Of a DNA stretch of 45,919 nt, positions 1 to 7,705 are shown one piece after another. Position numbers and translations under genes: made by a program. A model generated the notes under the pieces. The model was not told the origin of the DNA, did not search any database, and saw only the letters and a list, made by a program, of their open reading frames with translations. The stretch covers positions 1 to 45,919 of the forward strand of contig CAZMDJ010000006.1 of NCBI GenBank assembly GCA_964565165.1, written 5' to 3'. How positions within the stretch are numbered: the stretch's first letter is position 1; each line of letters starts with the position of its first letter. The stretch is from ZLKRG08 sp964565165. Its GTDB lineage: Bacteria > Actinomycetota > Actinomycetes > Nanopelagicales > Nanopelagicaceae.

Positions 1-531
1 TTAACTGCGCTAACAATTATTGGTTTATTACTTGAACGAAATACCTTTAATAATCCAGCAGATACCGAGGCGGGTTTAGCGGGCGTAAGTCGTGCAATTG
101 GATTTGCCGGAGTCGGTTTAGTTTTAGGTGCGTTGATTGCACCGATGGGCGTTGAGAAAGTCGGACGCCATCGTTGGATTCGTTATATGGCAGCGTTAAG
201 TTCGATAACTCCAATACTCATTGGGGTATTTCAAACAGAGATCGCGTTATACGTTGCAGCTTTCTTTGTCGCACTTGGCGGACAGAGTATGAAAGTTACA
301 AACGATGCTTTGATTCAATCAAAGATTACTGATGATTTCCGTGGTCGCACCTTTGCACTTAACGATATGTCAGTTAATTTAGCGATTGTTGGTGCTGCGT
401 TACTTGCAGCTTTAGTTACGCCAGATAGCGGAGTTACCTTCTTGGTTCCGGCAGCTATTGCAGTTGCATATTTACTTGTCGCGTTTGTTATCTTGCGTCC
501 AAGTAAATTTAGCGGGATTTCCACCAATTAA
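1..531 (+). CDS. MFS-type transporter, C-terminal part (5' end outside window)
   Basis: The frame is open from base 1, so this is the last 176 codons of a longer gene whose start lies outside the window. The residues form repeated hydrophobic helices separated by short basic loops (for example VEKVGRHRW near 150-180), as in the C-terminal half of a 12-helix major facilitator permease. A helix-breaking, glycine-rich stretch and the final helix before PSKFSGISTN fit that fold. The substrate cannot be judged from this half. It ends tail-to-tail with the cca gene, overlapping it by 23 bases. The family call is by hydrophobic pattern and general similarity only. Confidence 0.6.
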   Translation, partial: LTALTIIGLLLERNTFNNPADTEAGLAGVSRAIGFAGVGLVLGALIAPMGVEKVGRHRWIRYMAALSSITPILIGVFQTEIALYVAAFFVALGGQSMKVTNDALIQSKITDDFRGRTFALNDMSVNLAIVGAALLAALVTPDSGVTFLVPAAIAVAYLLVAFVILRPSKFSGISTN

Positions 532-1939
532 GTAGCTCTTGCGTTGCGCGCTCTTTTCCAAGTGGCCCATGTTCTAAACGCAGTTCAAGTAGAAAATCTA
601 AAGCCTGACCAATTTCGCGCGAAGGTTTTAAGTTAAGTAGCCCCATAACTTCTGCACCATCTAAATCAGGACGGATCGCAGCAAGCTCTTCTTCTTGTGC
701 CAATCGATCAATACGTGATTCAAGTTCATCGTAGGTACGCGCTAAACGATCTGCCTTCTTCTGATTGCGGGTAGTGCAATCTGCGCGAGTTAATACGTGT
801 AAATGTGTAACTAATTCACCGGCATCGCGGACATAGCGGCGCACTGCAGAATCGGTCCATTCGCCATCGCCATAACCATGGAAACGTAAGTGCAGGGCAA
901 TAAGAGTTTCGACTTCATCGATAACTTCATTTGAGAAGCGCAACTTCTTCATACGTTCTTTAGCAAGGCGCGCACCAACTACTTCGTGGTGGTGAAACGA
1001 AACTCCACCGCCAGGAATTAGCGCACGAGTTTTTGGTTTTCCGATGTCATGCAAAAGTGCGGCTAAGCGAATTACTAAATTCTTACCGCCTAAACGATGT
1101 TCTAGCGCAATCGCCTGTTCCAAAACGGTAATTGAGTGTTCGTAAACATCTTTATGGTGGTGATGTTCATCGATTTCTAACTTTAACTTTGGAATCTCTG
1201 GAATAACTAAATCTGCAAGTCCTGTTGCAACCAGAATTGAAATTCCGATTCGTGGATTATCAGACATTAATAATTTAGTGAATTCATCGCGTACACGTTC
1301 GGCAGAGATAATGTTGATGCGATCTGCCATATCGTGCATCGCTTTAAGTGCATCGTTAGATACTTCGAAATTTAATTGCGCAGCAAAACGCGCAGCGCGC
1401 ATCATTCGTAGCGGATCATCGCTAAATGATTGTTCTGGCGAAACTGGTGTGCGTAAAACTTTTGCAGTTAAATCTGCCAGACCATTAAAGACATCGATGA
1501 ATTCTGGTTTGGTGCCTGTTAATTCAAGTGCCATTGCATTAACAGTGAAATCGCGACGCGATAAATCGCCATCGATATTGTCTCCGAATTCAACTTCTGG
1601 TTTACGTGAATCTAAATCGTATTTATCACTGCGATAAGTTGTAATTTCAACTGTGGTGTCGCCGCGCTTACCTGCAATGGTTCCGAATTCAATTCCGGTA
1701 TCCCAAACATTGTCAGCCCACGCGCTAAGAATTTTCTTTGTCTCTAATGGGCGCGCATCTGTTGTGAAATCAAGATCATTTCCAAGGCGACCAAGAATCG
1801 CATCGCGTACTGGACCGCCAACTAGCGCCAATTTAAATCCTGCTGCTTTAAAGGCTTGGGCTAAAGATGAGGCAAGAGGCGCTCGGTCAATTAACGAGCG
1901 AATCGCTAATTCACCTGCGGCATCTAATGCGTTACTCAC
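509..1939 (-). CDS. cca: CCA tRNA nucleotidyltransferase with HD domain
   Basis: This enzyme adds or repairs the 3'-CCA end of tRNAs, or acts as a poly(A)-polymerase-like nucleotidyltransferase, in the cytoplasm. The N-terminal class II nucleotidyltransferase fold is seen in LVGGPVRDAILGR and the acidic pair DLDFTTDA. A following RRDFTVNAMA motif and RMMRAARFAAQL complete the head and neck. A C-terminal HD phosphohydrolase domain shows HHHHKDVYEHS and LAALLHDIGKP. The frame is open to 2017, but I chose the GTG at 1939 (476 aa). It lies 7 bases after a TAACCT element, and the longer start would run through the divergent NUDIX start. The gene lies next to NUDIX, DUF6049 and murJ as in mycobacteria. 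tRNA-Ala in this window lacks an encoded CCA, so this activity is needed. Confidence 0.93.
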   Translation of the reverse strand: MSNALDAAGELAIRSLIDRAPLASSLAQAFKAAGFKLALVGGPVRDAILGRLGNDLDFTTDARPLETKKILSAWADNVWDTGIEFGTIAGKRGDTTVEITTYRSDKYDLDSRKPEVEFGDNIDGDLSRRDFTVNAMALELTGTKPEFIDVFNGLADLTAKVLRTPVSPEQSFSDDPLRMMRAARFAAQLNFEVSNDALKAMHDMADRINIISAERVRDEFTKLLMSDNPRIGISILVATGLADLVIPEIPKLKLEIDEHHHHKDVYEHSITVLEQAIALEHRLGGKNLVIRLAALLHDIGKPKTRALIPGGGVSFHHHEVVGARLAKERMKKLRFSNEVIDEVETLIALHLRFHGYGDGEWTDSAVRRYVRDAGELVTHLHVLTRADCTTRNQKKADRLARTYDELESRIDRLAQEEELAAIRPDLDGAEVMGLLNLKPSREIGQALDFLLELRLEHGPLGKERATQELLNWWKSR

Positions 1940-1946
1940 AGGGGAA

Positions 1947-1956
1947 AGGTTAGGGT
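1947..1956. promoter_or_regulatory. Overlapping divergent -10 elements for cca and the NUDIX gene
   Basis: On the minus strand TAACCT (1947-1952) sits 7 bases before the cca GTG. On the plus strand TAGGGT (1951-1956) sits 6 bases before the NUDIX ATG. The two hexamers share the TA at 1951-1952. The spacing is that expected when transcription starts at the start codon itself (leaderless mRNA). No Shine-Dalgarno sequence is seen for either gene. Only 23 bases separate the two start codons. No convincing -35 was found. Confidence 0.55.
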
Positions 1957-1962
1957 ACTCGC

Positions 1963-2532
1963 ATGACCCCGGCACCTGGTGCTGGCGGCGATGCTGGTTC
2001 AAATACCCAATCGGCATCTAAGCCTCACCGAAAAAAGCGTTCGCGCAATAAGAATAAACGGAAATCAAATCCATCGGCTTCTGCCAACCCGAAAATTCGT
2101 TATGCAAAGCGCGTTGATGAAGTTAGCGCGGGCGGATTGGTAATCGATTTTTCAGGCACAAAAGGTTTACTAATTGGTCGCTTTGATCAGAAGGATGCAA
2201 CTCGCGAACGTTTACTTTGGTCGCTACCAAAGGGACATATCGAAGAGGGCGAGACACCTGAGGAAGCTGCGATCCGCGAAGTCGCCGAAGAGACTGGAAT
2301 TAACTCTGAAATCTCGCGTGAACTTGGCGTAATCGATTTCTGGTTTATGGCTGGCGGAAAGCGAATCCATAAAACAGTTCATCACTATCTATTTAAAGAG
2401 GTCGGCGGAACTTTGACGCCACAAGAATCAGAAGTTGATGAGGCGCGTTGGTTCCCGCTTGAAGAGATTGTCGAACTTCTTGCCTACCCAGATGAGAAGA
2501 AGTTAATCGCCCGAAGTGGTGAGCTTAAATGA
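1963..2532 (+). CDS. NUDIX hydrolase (MutT4-like position)
   Basis: A 189-residue NUDIX hydrolase. The Nudix box is complete at residues 91-113, with pattern G-x5-E-x7-REVAEETGI, which supplies the metal-binding glutamates for cleaving a nucleoside diphosphate linked to another moiety. The first 50 residues are unusual: low complexity and strongly basic (HRKKRSRNKNKRK), probably disordered and nucleic-acid or membrane contacting. The gene lies between cca (divergent) and the DUF6049/murJ genes, the position of mutT4 in mycobacteria, so it is probably that orthologue. The substrate is not deducible. The start at 1963 is supported by the TAGGGT element 6 bases upstream. The stop overlaps the next ATG (ATGA). 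Confidence 0.88.
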   Translation: MTPAPGAGGDAGSNTQSASKPHRKKRSRNKNKRKSNPSASANPKIRYAKRVDEVSAGGLVIDFSGTKGLLIGRFDQKDATRERLLWSLPKGHIEEGETPEEAAIREVAEETGINSEISRELGVIDFWFMAGGKRIHKTVHHYLFKEVGGTLTPQESEVDEARWFPLEEIVELLAYPDEKKLIARSGELK

Positions 2533-3605
2533 GAAAAGTGTTTTTAATTTTGGCGGCGCTCTTCTTTATGGTGCCGGCACCGGTACAAGCTGCTAGCCAT
2601 ACTATTTATCTAGCCACCCCTGCTAATCGCAACTATGCCGGTGAAATTACAAATAAAGCATTTGAGAAATCTCTGGCACCTGTAGGTGATTTAGGTAAAT
2701 TGGTATTTGAACCAATTGCACGACCACGTACTTGGATTATGGATGCTGCGCTTCTAGAAGATGTGCAGTATTTAGTTGATAAGAATTCAACTCTTGCAAC
2801 AAATTGGTTGACGCAGTTAAAGCGAATCACCAACCGCGACACTATTTATGCAACTGCATATGGCAATCCAGATGTAATTTATTTAAATTCACTTGCACCA
2901 ACAGAGTTAAATTTCTATTACGCGGTTGGTCAGCAACATCTACAAGCGGTGTTGATGAAGAATGTGCAGAGCGAAAAGGGAAGCGGTTTCTCTTGGAAGC
3001 GCGCGAAAATCGATAGTAATGTGCGTGAATTCTTCAATACTGCGCGCCAGGAATTTACCTTGCTAGCAACTGTGGTGAATCCAAAAGAGATCGAAACCGA
3101 TCGCGCACGTATTGCGCAGCTATTTAGCCCGCAATTAACTTCTAAAGAGCGCGATGAATTACTTAGCGATTTTGAAAGTGGCCAGCAGAGCGTAATTGGA
3201 AAACTTCGAATTGTTAGCGGACGTTATCGAATTACAACTTCTAACGAGAAAATTCCAATTACCGTTGTAAATGATTTTAATTCGCCGGTGAAGGTGGATC
3301 TGCTTTTCACTCCAATGAATAACCGTGTGAAATTCCCTGAGTATCGTCGCATCACTTTAAATGCGAAGAGCAAGATTCAAGTTAGCGTACCAATTCAGAC
3401 AATCGCAGCTGGTGATACCTCGGTAATTGCTCGCTTTGAAAACGGTAAGGGTAAGAGTATTGGTGCAAATGCAATTATCGATCTCTCATCTACTTTGATC
3501 TCTCCTGCGGTTTCTAAATTTACAACTGGTGCAGGTTTACTACTTATTCTCGCTGCAGTTGCGCAGAGCGTTCGCCGCGTTCGAAAGAGCAGGTCGGATA
3601 AGTGA
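2529..3605 (+). CDS. DUF6049-like secreted/membrane-anchored protein
   Basis: A 358-residue exported protein of unknown function. An N-terminal signal peptide is clear (MRKVFLILAALFFMVPAPVQA). One C-terminal transmembrane helix lies at about 333-350, followed by a basic tail (RRVRKSRSDK), so the body should face outside. A stretch around 230-320 looks like an immunoglobulin-like beta domain (ITVVNDFNSPVKVDLLF). Family membership rests mostly on position: actinobacteria carry a DUF6049 protein between the NUDIX gene and murJ. Members I know of are about twice this long, so this would be a shortened form. It overlaps both neighbours by four bases (ATGA, GTGA) and probably works with MurJ in the envelope, which is inference. 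Confidence 0.7.
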   Translation: MRKVFLILAALFFMVPAPVQAASHTIYLATPANRNYAGEITNKAFEKSLAPVGDLGKLVFEPIARPRTWIMDAALLEDVQYLVDKNSTLATNWLTQLKRITNRDTIYATAYGNPDVIYLNSLAPTELNFYYAVGQQHLQAVLMKNVQSEKGSGFSWKRAKIDSNVREFFNTARQEFTLLATVVNPKEIETDRARIAQLFSPQLTSKERDELLSDFESGQQSVIGKLRIVSGRYRITTSNEKIPITVVNDFNSPVKVDLLFTPMNNRVKFPEYRRITLNAKSKIQVSVPIQTIAAGDTSVIARFENGKGKSIGANAIIDLSSTLISPAVSKFTTGAGLLLILAAVAQSVRRVRKSRSDK

Positions 3606-5242
3606 AGAACCAAGATCTCTTCCGCCAATCAACTGTGATGGCGCTCGGTACGGTTCTATCTCGCATCGCAGGTTTTATCCGTAGCGTATTAACTGTTGCA
3701 GTTTTAGGTACTGCGCTCCTTGCAGATAGTTTTAACGTAGCAAATACGATGCCAAATATTATTTACAACTTAATGGTTGGCGGTGCGTTAACTGCAATCT
3801 TTGTTCCGCAATTAGTGAAAAGTAGATCTGAAAGCGATGGCGGTTTAGATTTTGCATCTCGATTAGTTACAACTATTAGTTTGATACTTGGTTTGATTGT
3901 TGTAGTCGGCGTAATTTTTGCACCCGCGCTAGTAAAGATTTATGCGCCTGAATTTTCACAACCTGGTTTTGAACATATCTATGATTTAACGCTTGCGATG
4001 ATGCGTATCTGTCTGCCGCAGATCTTCTTCCTTGGTCTCTTTACGATGCTGGGCCAGGTGGCCAATTCACGCGGCTCTTTCGCACCGATGATGTGGGCGC
4101 CGATCGCAAATAACCTTGTAGGTATTGGTCTTTTGGCCTATTTCATTGCGCTGGTCCCGAAATTCACCGCCGAAACCATCACCGATACCCAGGTCGCAAT
4201 TCTGGGTTGGGGCACAACGGCCGGTGTAATCGTGCAGGCGCTTCTTGTGATTCCGGCAGTTAAGAAAACTGGTTTCCATTTAAAGATTCGTTTTGGTCTT
4301 CATGGTTTAGGTAAATCATTCTCATTAGCTGGTTGGACTCTGGTTTATGTTCTGATTTCGCAATTAGGTTATTTAGTAACAGTTAGCGTTGCAACTAGCG
4401 CAGCGGTGCGAAGTGCAAAAGCTGGAATTACTACAGGTGTTGGAATTACACCTTTCCAAAATGCATATTACGTAATGATGTTGCCTTACGGCATTGTGAC
4501 AATTTCATTAATCACTGCGCTCTTGCCACATATTTCAGAACTTGCAATTAAAAAAGATCGCGACGGAGTTAAGAACGAACTTGTTCGCGCGATTCGTATG
4601 GTTGGTGTAATTACAGTTCCAGCTGGAATGGCATTCTTCTTACTTGGTCCATTGATGACCAGCACTATCTTCGTTGGAATTCCATTCGAAGATGGAATGT
4701 ATATGGGTTATGTTTTATCAGCGCTTGGCGTTGGTTTAGTTACCTTTAGTATTAATTTGATTCTGCTACGTGGATTTAATGCGTTTGAAGATACCCGCAC
4801 CCAAGTTCCATCAATTATTTTGATTAACGTAGTTTCAGTTGGCCTCTCTTTCTTATTCTTAAATATCTTAGATCCAAAGTGGGTAACCGTCGGTCTTGGT
4901 GCAGCATTTTCAATTAGTTATGTAATTGGTCTGCCGTACACATTGCATTTACTAAAACGTCACACTGGTGAGCTTCATATCAAGGAATTCCTTGGTCAGC
5001 ACTTTAAGTTGATCGTCGCATCATTTATCGCGATGTTCCCGCTCTTTTTAATTGCGAATTATTGGCAGGGGATTAACGAAAATTCTCCGCTGACACTTAG
5101 GGCTTTAGAACTATTGGTATTTATCGTTTTGGGTGCGATTGGTTACTTTGTGGTGGCGCAGTGTATGAAAGTCGCAGAAATAGGCGTAATGATGGAATAC
5201 TTCCCTGGCGGAAAACGTTTAAAGAAAGACAACCATGAGTGA
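3602..5242 (+). CDS. murJ: Lipid II flippase MurJ
   Basis: A 546-residue MOP-superfamily membrane protein that moves the peptidoglycan precursor lipid II across the inner membrane. The start of the protein, with GTVLSRIAGFIRSVLTVAVLG followed by DSFNVANTMPN, is the typical MurJ/MviN N-terminus with the conserved arginines. About 14 hydrophobic helices can be counted. It starts at a GTG overlapping the DUF6049 stop (GTGA), and its end overlaps trxB by 8 bases. Unlike some mycobacterial homologues there is no cytoplasmic pseudokinase or extracellular extension; the C-terminus ends shortly after the last helix. CwlM, PknB and PstP, known partners in peptidoglycan control in mycobacteria, are also in this window. 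Confidence 0.93.
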   Translation: MKNQDLFRQSTVMALGTVLSRIAGFIRSVLTVAVLGTALLADSFNVANTMPNIIYNLMVGGALTAIFVPQLVKSRSESDGGLDFASRLVTTISLILGLIVVVGVIFAPALVKIYAPEFSQPGFEHIYDLTLAMMRICLPQIFFLGLFTMLGQVANSRGSFAPMMWAPIANNLVGIGLLAYFIALVPKFTAETITDTQVAILGWGTTAGVIVQALLVIPAVKKTGFHLKIRFGLHGLGKSFSLAGWTLVYVLISQLGYLVTVSVATSAAVRSAKAGITTGVGITPFQNAYYVMMLPYGIVTISLITALLPHISELAIKKDRDGVKNELVRAIRMVGVITVPAGMAFFLLGPLMTSTIFVGIPFEDGMYMGYVLSALGVGLVTFSINLILLRGFNAFEDTRTQVPSIILINVVSVGLSFLFLNILDPKWVTVGLGAAFSISYVIGLPYTLHLLKRHTGELHIKEFLGQHFKLIVASFIAMFPLFLIANYWQGINENSPLTLRALELLVFIVLGAIGYFVVAQCMKVAEIGVMMEYFPGGKRLKKDNHE

Positions 5243-6161
5243 AATTCATAATCTAGTAATCGTTGGGTCAGGCCCAGCCGGCTATACCGCTGCCATTTAT
5301 GCAGCGCGTGCGCAGCTCAACCCAATTGTTTACGAAGGTTCAATCACTGCAGGTGGCGCGCTAATGAACACCACTGAAGTTGAGAATTTCCCTGGCTTCA
5401 CTGAAGGCATCATGGGACCTGCGCTTATGGACAACATGCGCAATCAGGCAAAACGTTTCGGTGCAAAGTTAATTACCGATGACATTGTTGAAATGGATCT
5501 TGCTGGCGAAATTAAAACTTTGAAAGATGGCAGCGACAATGTAATTAAAGCGAAAGCGGTAATTCTTGCAACTGGTTCTGCATATAAAGAGATTGGTTTA
5601 GAGAACGAGAAGCGTTTATCTGGTCGCGGAGTTTCTTGGTGTGCAACTTGCGATGGTTTCTTCTATCGCGATCAAGTTATTGCAGTTGTTGGTGGCGGAG
5701 ACTCTGCAATGGAAGAGGCAAACTTCTTAACTAAGTTTGCAAGTAAAGTTGTTTTGATTCACCGTCGTGAAACACTACGCGCTTCAAAGATTATGGCTGA
5801 ACGCGCACAGAACAATCCAAAGATTGAATTTTTATTAAACACCGAAGTTACAGATGTACTTGGCGCAGATAAAGTTGAAGCGCTACAACTTCGCAATACA
5901 AAGACCGGCGAAACCACAAAGCGTGAATTCACCGGGTTATTTGTTGCAATCGGACATTCACCACGTTCAGAACTTCTTACCGGCCAAGTTTCATTGGACG
6001 GCGAAGGTTATGTTCAAGTTGAAGGACGTAGTTCACGTACCAACCTAAAGGGCGTCTTCGCATGCGGAGATTTGGTTGATCACACATATCGCCAAGCAAT
6101 TACCGCTGCAGGCTCAGGATGCCAAGCAGCGTTAGATGCAGAGCGTTTCCTTTCACACTAA
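5235..6161 (+). CDS. trxB: Thioredoxin-disulfide reductase
   Basis: A 308-residue low-molecular-weight thioredoxin reductase that passes electrons from NADPH through FAD to thioredoxin. The FAD-binding GSGPAG lies at residues 11-16. The redox-active CATC disulfide is at 136-139, inside the NADPH domain whose GGGDSAMEEA follows shortly after. The C-terminal FAD motif FACGDLVDH is present. The length is normal. The ATG overlaps the end of murJ by 8 bases, so translation is coupled. trxA follows after a 44-base gap. Confidence 0.97.
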   Translation: MSEIHNLVIVGSGPAGYTAAIYAARAQLNPIVYEGSITAGGALMNTTEVENFPGFTEGIMGPALMDNMRNQAKRFGAKLITDDIVEMDLAGEIKTLKDGSDNVIKAKAVILATGSAYKEIGLENEKRLSGRGVSWCATCDGFFYRDQVIAVVGGGDSAMEEANFLTKFASKVVLIHRRETLRASKIMAERAQNNPKIEFLLNTEVTDVLGADKVEALQLRNTKTGETTKREFTGLFVAIGHSPRSELLTGQVSLDGEGYVQVEGRSSRTNLKGVFACGDLVDHTYRQAITAAGSGCQAALDAERFLSH

Positions 6162-6205
6162 GTATCCTTTCTCAGGAAATAAATAAAGAAAACCAGGAGT
6201 AAAAA

Positions 6206-6526
6206 ATGGGCGCACCATCAGTTACAACATCGAACTTTCAGGCAGAAGTTTTAAATTCAGATAAGCCAGTTTTGGTTGATTTCTGGGCGGAATGGTGTGG
6301 ACCTTGCCGCATGGTTGCTCCGATTCTTGATGAGATCGCGGCAGAGCATGGCGATAAGTTAAAGATCGTAAAGCTAAATACCGACGAAGAGTCAGCGTTA
6401 GCTATTCAGTACGGCGTGCAATCAATCCCAACCCTTCACGTATTTAAGGGCGGACAGGTTGTTAAGACTGTTATCGGCGCAAAGCCAAAGCCAGCGCTTC
6501 TAAAAGATCTAGCTGAATTCATCTAA
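6206..6526 (+). CDS. trxA: Thioredoxin
   Basis: A 106-residue thioredoxin, the disulfide reductant regenerated by the neighbouring TrxB. The active site WCGPC is at residues 30-34, with the two cysteines at 31 and 34. The cis-proline loop SIPTLHVF and the FKGGQ turn are present. The start at 6206 has a good ribosome-binding site (CAGGAG, about 7 bases upstream). It is followed within 6 bases by the cwlM-like gene, so the three genes are probably one transcript. Confidence 0.97.
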   Translation: MGAPSVTTSNFQAEVLNSDKPVLVDFWAEWCGPCRMVAPILDEIAAEHGDKLKIVKLNTDEESALAIQYGVQSIPTLHVFKGGQVVKTVIGAKPKPALLKDLAEFI

Positions 6527-6532
6527 TTTTCG

Positions 6533-7669
6533 ATGATCGAAGTTCTGCTTCGACCTGGCGATAGTGGTGATTTGGTAAACCAAGTCATCACTTCGCTAAA
6601 TCGCATTGGTTTATTACATACAACCCCTGAAACTTTTGATCAGAGTGTTGCCGATGCCGTTGCGCTCTTTCAACAACAGCGCGGTTTAACTTCAACTGGA
6701 AATGTAAATAACCAAACTTTCCAAGCTCTCGAAGAGGCGCGTTGGAAATTAGGTGATCGTTCACTTTATTTACAACCATCACCATTAATGCGCGGTGATG
6801 ATGTTGCGCAATTACAGAGCCGCTTAACCGATATGGGTTTTGATTGCGGGCGAGTGGATGGAATCTTTGGTATTAAGTGCGATGCTGCAGTAAAAGAATT
6901 TCAAAAATCAGTTGGTGCAAAAGTTGATGGTAAATGTGGGCCAGCAACAATTACTGCGTTAATTCGTTTAACTAAAACTGTTGCAGGTGGCGCGCCAACT
7001 AAGTTACGTGAAACTGCGCGCCAACAAAGTCGCGGCCCTGCTCTTGCTGGAAAAGTTATTGTTATTAATCCTGCACGTGGTGGCGGTAATCCGGGCGTTG
7101 AAGCAAATGGTGTTTCTGAAGCAGAAATTACATATGACATTGCCACTCGTGTTGAAGGTCGTTTATTAGCGCTCGGTGCGAGTGTTTTCTTAACTCGTGG
7201 TCCGCAAAATGATCCATCTGAAAGCGATCGAATTAAATTAACAAATAACAGCAGTGCAGATTTGATGCTCTCTTTAAATTGCGATACTTATAAAAACGAT
7301 AAGGCACATGGTGTTGCAACTTATTCTTACGGTAGCGATGCGCATGGTGTGCATTCAGTTGTAGGTGATCGTTTTGCATCATTAGTACAGCGCGAAATTT
7401 GTGCACGTACCGATTTACAAGATTGCGGAGTTCATGCAAAGACTTGGGATCTACTGCGATTGGTATCGGCGCCAGCGGTTCGAATTGATCTTGGATATTT
7501 AAGCAACCCAGGGGATGCAGATCGATATAAGCGCGCAGAATTTAGAGATTTAATTGCGGAATCTCTGGTTATTGCGATTCAGCGCCTCTATTTAGCTGCC
7601 GAAGATGATGCGAAGACCGGAACTTTACGCATTTCTGACTTAAAACGTGCTGGTTTAAGAATTAAATAA
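6533..7669 (+). CDS. cwlM: CwlM-like peptidoglycan-binding amidase-fold protein, probably catalytically dead
   Basis: A 378-residue protein with two peptidoglycan-binding type-1 repeats (about 5-70 and 82-145), then an N-acetylmuramoyl-L-alanine amidase (Amidase_3) fold (about 173-350). No signal peptide is present, so it should be cytoplasmic. The zinc and catalytic residues of active amidases are changed. The usual DPGHGG reads NPARGG (Arg182), the SIHAN-type histidine is Asn249, and the final catalytic Glu is Asp319; only Glu196 is kept. Position after trxB-trxA matches mycobacterial cwlM, whose product regulates MurA and interacts with MurJ under PknB control. I infer the same regulatory role. 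Symbol by synteny and architecture. Confidence 0.85.
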   Translation: MIEVLLRPGDSGDLVNQVITSLNRIGLLHTTPETFDQSVADAVALFQQQRGLTSTGNVNNQTFQALEEARWKLGDRSLYLQPSPLMRGDDVAQLQSRLTDMGFDCGRVDGIFGIKCDAAVKEFQKSVGAKVDGKCGPATITALIRLTKTVAGGAPTKLRETARQQSRGPALAGKVIVINPARGGGNPGVEANGVSEAEITYDIATRVEGRLLALGASVFLTRGPQNDPSESDRIKLTNNSSADLMLSLNCDTYKNDKAHGVATYSYGSDAHGVHSVVGDRFASLVQREICARTDLQDCGVHAKTWDLLRLVSAPAVRIDLGYLSNPGDADRYKRAEFRDLIAESLVIAIQRLYLAAEDDAKTGTLRISDLKRAGLRIK

Positions 7670-7705
7670 TTCGCAGCATTTAATTAAGTATGGAAAACTA
7701 ATCCA

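Noticed and set aside
1940..2017. Longer start for cca
   Set aside because: It would overlap the divergent NUDIX start and its promoter, and the added residues are not like the enzyme family.
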